A DNA stretch of 64,000 nucleotides from Caenorhabditis remanei (lineage: Eukaryota; Nematoda; Chromadorea; Rhabditida; Rhabditidae). Numbering within the stretch: the first letter of the stretch is position 1; the number at the start of each line of letters is the position of its first letter. Location of the stretch: NCBI RefSeq assembly GCF_010183535.1, contig NC_071328.1, positions 7,812,001 to 7,876,000 of the forward strand. The letters are read 5' to 3'. The notes below the pieces were generated by a model. It was not told the origin of the DNA. It saw only the letters and a program-made list of their open reading frames with translations, and searched no databases. Both the position numbers and the translations under genes were made by a program. Positions 32,107 to 44,500 of this stretch are shown piece after piece.

Positions 32107-32714
32107 ATGCAATTAGAAAATATGGAAGGTTGGTATCAACTCAAACAGTTTGGCATTTTTTTTCTCGGCGTTGCAGTTGGAGTTTTCGTTACGGTTTGTT
32201 GTTCTTTTTATTTCTGCAAGTTGATGTAATTGAACATGGTCTGTCTAAGCTTCCGGAAGCCCAATTGATCAAATTTTTGTATTCAAAGATGTGGTATTCC
32301 TGACAAAACATTCATTTTATTCGAAAAAAAAATCATGAAACGCGTTTTGAGACTTACGGAACTGAACAAACATTACTGAAAATGATCTTGATTCAAACCG
32401 GAATAAAACAATTAATAACTGAAATGTTTTCCCAAACAACTTCCTTCATCAGATAATCCTGTTCTTCTACGGTTGCTTCAAACCAACGTCATCTACAACT
32501 AGAACATCAAGGATATCCGAATCATCTGAAGCCACGTCATCAGACGAAAGTATAGAAAGTCAAATGCCACCGCCGTATTCATCATTAAAGTAAGATAATT
32601 TTTCTTTGATTTTTGAAGTCTGAACATTCATTTTTTAACACTTTCAGATTCGACAAACCGATCTGCAAACCTTGCAAATGCTGTCATGTATTAAAAAATA
32701 TTTTCAAAAAATAA
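32107..32714 (+). CDS. Small membrane protein C, PPPY motif, 96 residues
   Basis: Three exons (32107-32193, 32453-32589, 32648-32714) in phases 0 and 2. One transmembrane helix (GIFFLGVAVGVFVTIILFFY, about residues 17-36) is again cut by a phase-0 intron, after FVT. A CF pair at the membrane edge may be palmitoylated. The Ser/Thr/Glu-rich stretch (RTSRISESSEATSSDESIES) leads to MPPPYSSLKFDKP and a Cys-rich end (CKPCKCC). PPxY binds WW domains, for example of NEDD4-type ubiquitin ligases. The third intron phase and the PPxY-x2-L(K/R)FD sequence match protein D. The 259-nt first intron is the least certain part. Confidence 0.6.
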
Positions 32715-33025
32715 ACATTTCCGATCTCCACATCTTCATCTTTTCCTTTTTCTGCACGTTTTCTAGGTCTCCAGAATCCGTGGGTGTCTGGACGTCACCA
32801 AAACTTTTGGAGGGAAACACTTTCATTTTTCCATACATTTTTGAACGGGTTTTTGTTATGGAGCAGCTCCCCATTTTACTCGATTTTTGGTTCTATTTAT
32901 GAGTTTCTCTCTGTTTTTGTAAGGATTTTTAGATTTTTAAAGTGAAGAAGAGCTAAAAATAGACTATCTTTGTTACTTTTTTGTTGTGATTTACTTTTTG
33001 TAGAATTAACAAGTGAAGCTTTAAA

Positions 33026-33536
33026 ATGGGAGGAGGTAGTGCTCTACTAATAAATTCCAATCGTCGAGGAGGTTCCGGCGGATCAGAATTCGGATGTACC
33101 GGATGGTTTTGTGATATTTTGGATGGAGCAATGATGCTTTTGGTTATTATGGTGAGGACAACCGAACATACAGACGGACAATCATCTCTTTTCTTTCCAG
33201 ATAATTGCAACCGCCTTCATCGGATGTCTCAAATCTTGTTTCAATCGAAAAAGAAAGTATCCTGACCAAGAAATCGAGCCTAAAAGAATTTCTGAGCAAC
33301 CACAAAATCTGGGTCATCAAGAATCTTCCGAAGCTCCGCCCACTCATCTTCCAGTAGTGATTGTGATGGAGAATCCTCCGGATTACGAAGAAAACGAAGA
33401 AAGTTTGTATCTCCCTCCTTCTTATTGTACCTTGAGGTAGGTCTGTCTTGTTCAGATTTCCATCTTTTCTCATTTCCAAAATCCGCATTTTCTCTTTTTC
33501 AGATTTGATCAAAACGCACAAGGAGTCCAAATATAA
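33026..33536 (+). CDS. Small membrane protein D, PPxY motifs, 131 residues
   Basis: Three exons (33026-33151, 33201-33436, 33503-33536) in phases 0 and 2. A Gly/Ser-rich N-terminus (MGGGSALLINSNRRGG) precedes one helix (GAMMLLVIMIIATAFIGCL, about residues 34-52), with a phase-0 intron after VIM. It is followed by membrane-edge cysteines (CLKSCFNRKRK), two PPxY motifs (NPPDYEENEE and LPPSYCTLRFDQN) and a short end. It is a clear paralogue of protein C by exon phases, the helix-Cys-Lys junction and the PPxY-x2-LRFD ending. MGGGSALL could be N-myristoylated; inference. Convergent with dlk-1, whose stop is about 445 bp away. Confidence 0.65.
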
Positions 33537-33980
33537 TGGGTTTATTAATTGATTTAATTTTTTTGGATTTTCTTTTTTCTTTTTCAAAATTCTGTTTTTT
33601 TTCTCAAATTCAAATAAAATATTCAAAAATACAAAATTAAGGAAATTTACAATACTGAAATATACAATAAGGAAAAAATAAAATCGATATATAAAAAATA
33701 TGTTTTCAGCTTTACACAATCAAAAATAATGATTAATTTTCTTTTGAATTATACCGGTTTTCACTGGGATTCAACTACTTGTCTACGGTGAAAAAGGGGG
33801 CGGAGCTACCTGGAAAAGGACAGATTACGGTAAGTAAGTTGTGTTGTAGGATGGCAAAAATAGAGCTTGGACATTCAAAAATTAGGTGGAATGTACGTGG
33901 AAATGAGATTAAACGAATGGTTGTAGGAGTTTTGTGAGGTTACTGTATGAACTATAAACTACAGGAAAACAGTGCGGAGC

Positions 33981-36900
33981 TTAGATTCTGACGGCTCCAG
34001 CATCATCGCTATCGTCGGTGGCAGATGAAGAGTATTCTTCGATACGTTGATGAATTATGGCTTGCGGATTCTGCAAATAAACAATTAATATTATTGAAAA
34101 CAAATCAAGAATTATCTTACCGATGAAGTTCTTCTATGAGTTTTGATACTATGCTTGACAGCTTGAACTCTTCTTTCATTATCACTCAATCCATCAGATC
34201 TTGTTGCTCCAATCTCCAAACTTCTCTCCAAAGAGCTCATCATTGTACTCTGTGACGTGTCAATTCGATATCTCAATTCCTCCGATTCCATCGAAGTATT
34301 CAGAATATTGTTTCCATTTCCCTCATCTTCTGATGACTCTACATCTGCATCGTCTGCTCGGGACCTTCTTGAATCCATTGAAGAAGTCAAGTCAACATCA
34401 TTTGCATTCTCTTCTTCTGGGTTAAAAACCACATGGCATGGGTTACTGTAGGTGGTGATTGGTGATGCGTAGATTGGATTAACACTAGTTGTCATTTCGA
34501 CGTCATCAGCCTCTCCAATTGATTTCAGAGCCTCCTCGTAAGAAGTTGATTCCGGAAGTTGAGCAACGAAATGCTCCTCCATATTCTCTTGAGTCTCTCC
34601 GGTTTCATTGTCGTATGGAGTTGGAGATCTGCCACGTGTTGGCATTGCAACAGCAATTGATTTGGCACGTGGAACACGTCCATGATTACAGCAGCAGGCA
34701 TCTTCAAGTTGATGTGGTGCATTTCGAGATGGATAAGATGATCGATTGAGTTTGGAACTGCTTCGAGCTGAAAATATATGATAATTATAATTTTGATAAT
34801 TAAATTTTGTTCTGGGAAAAGTGAGTTGTGGCGGAAAGTTATCGAAAAACTGGTCAAATTAGTGCAGTCGTTCAAACTAAAAGCTGGGGATTCTTTGAAA
34901 TAAAAAATAAGAACTATTCTTTTAGAAGTATCCAGTCACCTATCCTTTTGATTAGAACCTCACCCAAAGATGTTCATGCAAACTAAATAGGTCTATCAGG
35001 GGGAAAGGAAAGAAATTAAAAGAATATCATGCACATACGAGAGGAGTAATTGATCACACCGTGTGGAACACGAGATGGACTGTCTCGTGTGAAGAAAACA
35101 GGCGGTACAGCCGATTTGTTAGCTGATGAAGAAACACGACGACGTGAAGCAATTCGACCATCCGACCAACGTCCCTCGCCGTTTCGATAGATTGTTTGGG
35201 CGTAGGTGACCTAAATATTGGAAAAGTAAAGTTTATTTACTCTCAAAAACAGTTTATATGAACTAACCGGCACTCCTCCTTGAACTCCACCAGCTCCATT
35301 GATTGCCATTGAACTTGCTCCGGCACTCCACATTCCAGAATCTTGAGAGAATCCAGATCCACGAGCTGGGGATCCACGTGTTCCTCCCAATGTCTCCCAA
35401 TAAGACGAAGAATTACGCATGGCATCGTTCCGAAGGATTTCTGGAAATTCTATAAACTGAGAAGCGTTCGAAATTAATTAAAACTCACTCTGTGAATTAG
35501 CTCCCTCACTTCTTCTTGTCTGTTGTCCAGCACTACTTCTGCACGAAGACTGTCTTGAAAATGGAGAACTTTGTGCTCCAGAAGACGTACTTGTATTGGA
35601 GTTTCTGTATGGACTTCCACGACATGGTGGACATTGGCCGTCCTCATCGGATGACATCTCTTCATAGCCTTCATTTGGATAGCAATTTCCACGTAGATGT
35701 GGTCTTGGAGCATTCGACATGGCTCGTGGACTAGTATGGATATGCATGTGCTCTCGTTCTGCCAAATCACGTTCCCATTCAGCCAGCTCGTGTTCTTTCA
35801 GCTTGAGCTCGGTGAAGCATCCTTGCAGTTTGTCATACATTTTGTTGGTTCTCTTCAGTTTTGCTTCGTACATGTGACGGATGTCCTTGATGTGATTCAA
35901 CTGTTCATGTCTCTTCCTTTGAATCTCTTCTTCCATTGCAAATGCACTTTTCGGTCCTCCGTGATCCTTGGTTACGGTAGATGGATACTGGATTGCCTTG
36001 GCGAATTCTCTATAAGAGTCCCATGCGACCTGCCATTCCTCTTCAGTCATCTCGAACAATTCTGGCTTGAAAATCTCCCAGTGCTGACGAATATGTGAGA
36101 ATGACGGGCGATTTCTTCCCTTTTGTGACAGGCATTGTTTGATGAGAAGGACCAATCCACGTGGAGCTTCTTCTGGCATTGGGAGACTCAGGATGCTGAA
36201 AATGGTGTGAATACAATTGGAGTTTCAGAAAAAGAATTCAGAAAAGGGAAACTGGAAATCAAAACTCACTTTGTTCCAACACCAAAGATGATTGCCATTT
36301 GAGCGATATTTGCATAAGGTGTCTCACGAGTAAGCATTTCCCAGAGAACAACACCGAATGAGTAGACATCAACTTTCTCGTTACATGGCTCCTTTTTTAT
36401 CATTTCTGGGGCCATCCAACTGAAACAAGATATTATAAACTAATGAACGGAAACTATTGATAGTCTTAATCATTTATTTAAAACGTCACATACCTGACTG
36501 TTCCACAGAATGACATCATCGTACTATCATTTTTCTTTTGCAAATGAGAAGTACCAAAATCACAAATCTTGATTGAATCTTCAGCAGAGATCAAAATATT
36601 TGGCGATTTCAAATCTCGATGGATCACTTTGTTTTGATGAAGATAATGCATTCCATCAGCAATTTCTTTGACCCATTGAGAGAAAAGTTCACGAGTGATC
36701 GTATTCTTTGTTTTGAGTACAGTACACAGTTGTCCTTTTGAGCAATATTCCATTACAATGCAGTAGCATGGACTCTTCGAACAAACTCCCAAGAATTCGA
36801 TGATATTCTGGTGACGGAGATGACGAAGATGTTTGATTTCTGTCTCTTTGAGTTGATTCACTTTCTTCACAGCTACAGTACGATTCTCGTATTGTCCCCG

Positions 36901-39900
36901 GAACACTGCTCCTTGAGATCCTGATCCGAGCCATTCCAATTCAGAAATTGCATCAAATGGAATTTCCCATTCTTCGTCTTCCGATTTTTTGCTGAAAAAA
37001 AGAAATTATTTTCTGCCTGAATATTTTAAAACTTACATTTCGGCAGGAGGTTTTCCTCCAAAATATCCCAAAACCGGTCTGAAACACGAGAAAAGACCTT
37101 CACGAAGCTGTCCGAATCCATCCGCGTAAAAGTTATTGAGGCTCGGTTTCGAGGCGTTTCCAGTTGCAGCCATCATATTGTTAGCGTCTGAAGTGGCTGC
37201 AAATTTGGAAGTTATTCAAGAAATTCAAGGCGATTTGGGTTAGTTAGGAACGTTTTCAACCTCTTCGTGCTGATGTAACCGTTTGAGCTACCAACTGAAA
37301 CAAAAAAGAAAGTATAATGTTTTCTTCAAAAACTGAAAAATGGAAAACCACGAGAATATGCAAAAAAGACGTTTCGCTTTTTCGCGGAATCAATATACAG
37401 TCGCCAAGAAAAAAAAAGAAAAGAGATAAGAAATATCAGGGAAAGGTGAGAGATTGGCAGAGAAGCTAGGACAAAAAGTGACGTAGTTCACGGTCGGTGA
37501 TGGGAAACAAGCAGCAGGAAAAGAAGATAGGAAACAAGAAATATGTACTCTTTCTGTATTTTCAGTGCTTAAAATGCGTCAGGGTATCGTAATCACGCCT
37601 TGGAACAAACATGCGTCAGGATCTTGAAGCACGCCATGTAACCAACTTAAAACTGAAAACTCCTCGCTTAATTTTTTGTATAAGTTTGAACATCCTGGGT
37701 ATGTTTTCAAAGTTTTGACCCAAATCCCAGTGACCTACCTTCTTTGTTCCCGAATTCAGCGTTCGCCAATTCTCTGTGTTGTATTGGAGTATTTGGAGCA
37801 CTTTGAGTAACTAACTCCGACCCATCCGAACTCAAAACGACAGTAGAGAAATCTGAAGTGGAGGCAACGGCCCCACTTTGTGGTGCTGCCTGGATTGGTC
37901 CTGGGTCTTCTGAAAAACATTTGATTGATGACTTGAATCTCGTGGAATGTGATCTACAACAGAATCCAAGAAAGCAAAAGGGAGAATAAGTACAAAAAAC
38001 AAAAACTGTCGCTTCATTTTTGATAGAAACGTCTGAGTCTCTCATGTGAGTATGAGTCAGTTAAATATGGCGCCACCGGCAGCGGAGTTCACTTTGACCT
38101 CCTAGTGGCAGATAGGTATGTTATGTTGACTAACAAACTGAGGTTTAGAATGGCAGAAAATAGAGCTGAAGTTCAGGTGCCATGAGGTTACTAGCACCGT
38201 CGTATAGGAATAGTTGAAGAATGCAATCTTTGCCTTAATATCTAGTCTGATTTCTCTTCCAAAGTTTTTTTTCAGTGAATATGTATCGGTACCTTTGAGT
38301 GGTTCGATACGACGGTACAGTGGCCTATTTTTGAAAAACATTTGATCCTTATAGTAATATTGTGCAATAATTCGGTAATATGTAGAAAAAAGTGGCGATG
38401 TTTTCAAGTGATAAGACCGGGGTCTCTGTTCACCTCTCGCTGCAGAAAGTTTTCGATGGAATGACTATATGATAGGAAAAAGTAAAGGAGGTGTGGTCAA
38501 AAAGCGTCACATGGTCTGAGGGTGATAATAGAAAATGGGTGAAAAATGTATAGAGTTAAATAGTTTTAAGGTGAGCAAATGTAGAGAGCAACAAGTTGGA
38601 AGAGCTAGTTGAGCTGATAAGAAGTAACTTTTTGGATGGTGGGAAAGTGATGACAAAAAGTACGATGTAAACTGTGAAAAAAAACAAGATGATAATAAAC
38701 ATTCGATTATTGTTTTCCTGAGAAATTCCGCTTTCTGATTTCATTAGACATGGTATTTTTCTGACTTCAACAGAAGTTTAAACGTGTTGCCTTATTTATT
38801 ATCCAGATCATCAGCACACTCGTTGGTATGAACAACTACAAAGTATATGGACTAAAATAAACTCATCTAGTCATTGGAGCACCGGAAAAATCTACCAAAC
38901 AATCTGAGTGAGAAATAAAATAAGATGCATTATCACTGTTTTTTCTTCCTTTTTATAACGAACTTATTACTGTATCGGGTATCATTTCCAAATACATATC
39001 GTTCCGTCAGAGCCAGTACCATCTCTTACCAAAAACCCCGTGACCATTTTTTGTACTTGAAACATAATATTTATCATACGTACAGGACTGAAATTCTTCG
39101 TCTCCTACATTCCACCTACTATTTCTTTAAATTCCTTCCTATCTCTTTTTGGAGCCATCATAAATTGTATGCGCTTCCTCGCTTTCAATGATGTATCAAT
39201 TATCACTTCCTATCTGCTCTGTGTCCGGGACAGGTACTCGAAGTCACAGTTTATTTTAAGACTATTGGAATGGGTTGAAAACTGAAACTAACAAACGCAA
39301 AAATTATATGACGTTCTATTCCAACTACGGTAAGATTGCACTGTAATCACAGATATCTTGACATGTCTGTATTCAAATCGGAAATTCTTATGCTTCATGT
39401 CAGTCCGCAATCCCCATTTTACCTAGCCTTCCTATACTTTTACATTTTCGTATTCTCCTGGAGATTTCGTAACTGCTCTTTGTGCTTTTCCATCCATGAG
39501 CTACTCTGACTCACTAGCTCAACGGGTCGGAGGGTCCCTACTGGCTCTTTTTTTCTCTGTCTCACTAGGGAATGGCTCACACAATGGTTGGAGATACACA
39601 ACATGATATATATCGTTGGAAAGCTGACGTTTCCCTGATTCCGAATCTATATTCAGTTTTTGCAATGGCGCTCCCAGTTTTGAGAAATCCGGCTCCAAAG
39701 TTTGGGTAAATTTTAGTGCTAAAACTCGAGTTTCCAACCCGCGTGTTGCCCCAACACCTAAACCCATTCGGAAGATAGTTAAATCAGCGTTCGAATGGTC
39801 GAGGGGGTTACAGGTGGGGTAGTAGGTGGATACTCTATGGTTCGATTCCTTGCGTTTTTTTAATTTTTTTTATTATTTTTCGTAATCCTTGTTTTTGGTC

Positions 39901-41538
39901 ATCAAAATGGGTTTTTGAAGCTTTTCCAGTCTATATTGACTTCCTACGACGTTTTAAGAAAAAAAAAAATTTCAAGAAAATTGACTTTTCTGTGACCAAG
40001 TCCATGGTGAGAAGGCAGTCGGAACTTTTTTTCGAAAAAACTTATATTTAATAGTTAGAAAATTTTGTAGCAAACTTTAAAAATGATTTTTCCGAAGTTT
40101 ACATTTCTTGTTATTCTGGTAGATACTTTTTTGAAGCAACTACTCTGCTTCATATGTGGTGATTCAAAGTTAAAGTCGTAGTTTGAAGATCTCTATCATA
40201 TAAACGTGTTGAAATCAAATATCAAAACGGATTTTCTATTGTTTTTCTAACTATTAAATATAAGTTTTTTTCGAAAAAAAGTTCCGACTGCCTTCTCACC
40301 ATGGACTTGGTCACAGAAAAGTCAATTTTCTTGAAATTTTTTTTTTTCTTAAAACGTCGTAGGAAGTCAATATAGACTGGAAAAGCTTCAAAAACCCATT
40401 TTGATGACCAAAAACAAGGATTACGAAAAATAATAAAAAAAATTAAAAAACGCAAGGAATCGAACCATAGAGTATCCACCTACTACCCCACCTGTAACCC
40501 CCTCGACCATTCGAACGCTGATTTAACTATCTTCCGAATGGGTTTAGGTGTTGGGGCAACACGCGGGTTGGAAACTCGAGTTTTAGCACTAAAATTTACC
40601 CAAACTTTGGAGCCGGATTTCTCAAAACTGGGAGCGCCATTGCAAAAACTGAATATAGATTCGGAATCAGGGAAACGTCAGCTTTCCAACGATATATATC
40701 ATGTTGTGTATCTCCAACCATTGTGTGAGCCATTCCCTAGTCAGTGATTCTGAAGAGAATGATGACGTCAAAGGAGCACAAGAGGGACACACAAAAATAG
40801 AAGTATGTGTTCCATTCACCCCATTTCTGAGCAAGTCGAATAATAGATAAAAAATGAGAGAGGCGCAGACAGGGAGAGCATGAGGATTAGGCTGGAATAG
40901 GGAAACTGAGGAAACAAAATGTGGATGAAATTCAATTATTTTTGTTTACCAGAGTTTCACATATTTTCTGGAAGTTTTAGAGATAAAGGTTTGGAATGAA
41001 ACGAATTGTTTAGGAATATGCAAACGATGAGGAGTAAAGATTTAAAAATCGGAATGACCAATCTTTGAAATATTAAAGTATTCTTAAGACTTAATTGTTT
41101 TTGCCTTTTTTAATGTAAATTACAAAACGGTTCTACAGAAATGGCTTAATGATTTAGAATTCCAATATGTAAGTTCAGTTGTTCTCCGCTAAATCCATCA
41201 AAAATGAGTTCGTAACTTTTCGAAAAAACACCGAGAAGCTAGACAATTTTCTTTGATTCCTTATCACCAAAAACTGTCCAAAAGAGTGTACGGCCACTTA
41301 GTGTTATGTGTACACACCCTTCCTCTCTGCCTGCCTACCGACCCCGCAAAAAGTTCCACGTGGCTTACGCGACGTCGATTTGCCTCCTACGAGGAGGTCT
41401 TCTTGAAGAAGAGAGGAATAGAGAAGCAGAGATATGCATAAGATTAAAAACATATGAGAAAGAGCAAAGGACAAGAGACAACATACCTGATGTTGGTGTG
41501 ACCAAGTCGAGAGTGGTTAGCATTGTGGTAGATGTCAT
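33981..41538 (-). CDS. dlk-1: DLK-1, dual-leucine-zipper MAP kinase kinase kinase
   Basis: Ten coding exons (41538-41487, 37909-37739, 37196-37037, 36991-36494, 36419-36270, 36195-35489, 35440-35268, 35210-35039, 34767-34121, 34070-33981) join with no frame error into 939 residues. First exon [17 protein letters not shown]. Kinase domain about 140-395: [49 protein letters not shown] coiled coil or leucine zipper follows ([20 protein letters not shown] to WERDLAERE), then a long Ser/Arg/Pro-rich disordered region and near 882 the hexapeptide SDGLSD, which in C. elegans DLK-1 is the C-terminal activating element. DLK-1 acts in neurons upstream of MKK-4 and PMK-3 in synapse formation and axon regeneration. 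Intron 1 is 3.6 kb and carries a palindromic transposon. A TTTTCAG acceptor one base before the ATG implies a leader exon or trans-splicing. Confidence 0.95.
39568..40737. mobile_element. Palindromic TA-flanked transposon in dlk-1 intron 1
   Basis: Two arms of about 495 bp (39568-40063 and 40242-40737) are near-perfect reverse complements around a loop of about 178 bp. The ends read GGGAATGGCTCACACAATGG inward and are flanked by TA on both sides (39566-39567, 40738-40739), as in Tc1/mariner-type MITEs. There is no transposase. Each arm carries tRNA-promoter-like sequence: TGGTCGAGGGG (39796-39806, A-box-like) and GGTTCGATTCC (39839-39849, a good B box) about 43 bases apart, mirrored in the other arm. 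Transcription of dlk-1 across it would give a hairpin of about 495 bp. Confidence 0.9.
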
Positions 41539-44500
41539 TCTGAAAATTAATCAAGAATTGAAAAAAATATGCAACGTTCTGAAATTAGAGAGGAAAAGAC
41601 GTTTGAACTGAAAACAATAAATTGAAACCAGATACAATAGAAAGCAGACATCAATGTTTAGAGAGTTGTGAGTCGGAACAGAAAGTCCGAAATTTTTAGC
41701 TTTTTGAGGTTATATCATCTTAAAACTATATTCAATCTTCAAAAAGCTGGAAACTTACAAAAAATCAATGTTCAAAGAGAAAATAGTGTGATCCGTATAT
41801 GTTTTCTGTCGATGAGGGACGACTACATCGCCGACAGAAAATCGAGGACAAATCAATTCAAAGAGAGGAAAAGATGACGTGATTCAATGAAGAGGGCGGC
41901 GAGTGGATGAGAAAAAGGACGAGCGGTAAATGGAATGGAAAAGAAGAACATTTGGAAAAGAAGAAAAAAGGATTTGAGAAAACGAATTGTGAACGATTTG
42001 GGGTGGAGGCTAGAACAAATTGTGTCTGGGTTTCAACTATCAGGTTGAGTGATCAGTGAATAAGATTCATGCATCAACTCAAAAAAGATATAATGTTAGA
42101 GATCGCGCATGTCTATTACTGTAGGTTGAGGGAACCTTTAGTCGTACATACATTTACAAATTGAGGTTCATGCCACATACTTCTCATGACCAAACAATGC
42201 TTCAGGAAAATAACCAAACTCCAGCAAAGTATCAGAGTTTAAGAGCATTGAACCACATTCTCCTTTGGAAACTCTAGAAAATTGCAGAGCTCTCCCACAC
42301 ACTTTTTCACGGAGCCATTCACTTCCAAGCACCGACCTCCCAACGATTGAGAAGGGGCCAACATCTCTCAGGGCAAAGCGTTCAAGCGTGCTTCGTTGCC
42401 ATGCTACACGATACCAACCACTACGTCTGAATAAGAAAAAAGCTCTCTTCTGACACAAACATCTCCATCCGAAGAGCTTTGAATCGACTGAGTAGAGCTC
42501 AAAAAGCTGCCTTGAAAGGAGAAAAAACTGGAGAAAAGAAGAAGAAATATGAAAGAAACGACCGGAAAATTGGAGGAAAACGGGACGGGAAATAAAAAGA
42601 AAAAGGTTCATAATTGTGGGGGTGGGGGACCTGGAAAAGTGTTTTCGGTATAAGGTGAGGGTGGTAGAAAAGAAAATATGGGGACAAAAAGTTATAGGGA
42701 TTGGAAGTTAATGAGACCTATTTTGCCTATAGGATGTTCTGATTTACCAAGATAAGCCGAATGCGGATAAGAAGAGAAGCATAACACAGATGTGAAAACT
42801 GACTCTTTCTTTATTCTTTTTACATCTTCTCATCTCAACTTTCAGAGCGGTAACCTATAATTGCTCAAAAACGAAGAGCCACTACGTCATCACTCAACTT
42901 CTTGTGCGTCACGTATGAGATAAAAATAGGAGAAAACGACGAACAATACTACATTCAATTTGTTCTGCTTCAATGGGAACGAAATGAAGTTATTGGTGGC
43001 ATTAAATATAGGTGAGAGAGGGTAATGGCAACAGGTAGCTGAGTGGATGTCCGGATAACAGGATTTCGGACATTTGGATTCCCAAACTAATACAGTGACT
43101 ATCAGTAGATCTGGATGTATGACGGACCATCAAATGGGGTTTTTGAAAGTCCGATTGTTCGTTTTTTGTTGTATTTTTCTTTCTCATTTTTTCAATAGTA
43201 AGCCATCGTTTCTTTTTCAGAATCCGTCAAAATCAGCCGAAATTCATTTGTTCTAGAAGAACATTTCTCGTTTCTCATTTTCTCAGCTCCTCTTGCTCCG
43301 TCAACTTTTTGAGACGATCACCTGTTTGTTGTAGAAAAATTGGAAAAGAGAAAAGAGAAGAAGGAGGATGGAAAAGAAGAACACGCTAGTGTATGTGAGT
43401 GAGTGTGTGTCTCTGTTTGAATTACTCATCAATTCAATTTGTGATTTTCTATTGAAAAGGAAGAGACAGGTTGAAATGTTATGAAAAAGAGTGTGAAGTA
43501 GTGAGAGGGAACAGAGAAGTAGAGTTGAGTCGGAAATTCGGACATGCAGACACACGAACAGGTAGAAGCCAAGAGTTCACGTGAACACTGTTGGTCGTTG
43601 GCCTTCTTCGGTTCACGTCAGAAGTTGGAAAGCTCGAAGAAAACAAATATTTAGTTTACTTCTCACTATTTTGAAGGGTTCGAAAAGTGTTCAAGTGATT
43701 GCCATTATGATTAGCGAAATCCATTTACCAAGAGTTCAAAGAAAGAAAGAGACGAACTCTGACAAGACTGGAAAAAGTGCCGTATTGCGGAAATCACATT
43801 TCGAACATCATTTGTTTCAGAAAATGGAAATTATCTAGTTGCGAATTCAAGTAAAAAGAGTGAGGTATAAAATCGTCAATCTCAAAACTTGTCAGTGTTC
43901 CTTCAAATATGCAAAAATTTATGCATCAAAACTGTTTTGAATGCTCGTAAACTCAAAAATATGTTTGGTGTTCGATTTCCAAAAGCATCAAAAACCAGAA
44001 ACACGGGAGAATATATTCTCCAAACATCATGTTAATACTTGAAAAAATTGAAAAGTGAAAAAGTTCACGTTACATAGTGATGCTTAAATTATCCTGGTGT
44101 CCCAACAACAAATGTACGAAATTAGCAAGAGAATAAATCAATATCCTTTCAAGTTTTAAATCTTTCGAAAGTGCATAAATCATACTTTCGGTTGAGTTTT
44201 CCGTTGAATATCAACATTTATCGTGATTTCTATACAAACCAATGAAAGAAAGGTGACATTCTGATCTTGAATTCAACTTTTAAGCCCAAATAAACCACCA
44301 AAAACACCATAAAACAAGAGAAAGTGAGCCGTCCACTTTCCCAAAAGAGCTCCCGTCAAAAAGAGAGAAATGAGAGAAGAAGAAGAAGGGAATTCTCATC
44401 GATGTGTTTGTATCCCCACCCAAAATAAGAAGAAAATGACCACCAAAAAGTGTCGTCTTCTTTTTTTTTGTCGTCGTGGCTTCTCCTTCTACAACGTCTT

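Noticed and set aside
37707..38045. 112-codon ORF starting [13 protein letters not shown] as dlk-1 N-terminus
   Set aside because: Reads through an acceptor at about 37910; the true first exon at 41538-41487 has the expected DLK-1 start and matching phase.
39780..39860. A functional tRNA gene
   Set aside because: A- and B-box-like sequences are present, but I could not fold a cloverleaf with acceptor stem and anticodon arm, and the sequence is mirrored inside a transposon.
39519..40747. Identical ORFs [20 protein letters not shown] on both strands
   Set aside because: They arise from the two mirror-image arms of the palindromic transposon, with no start context or homology.
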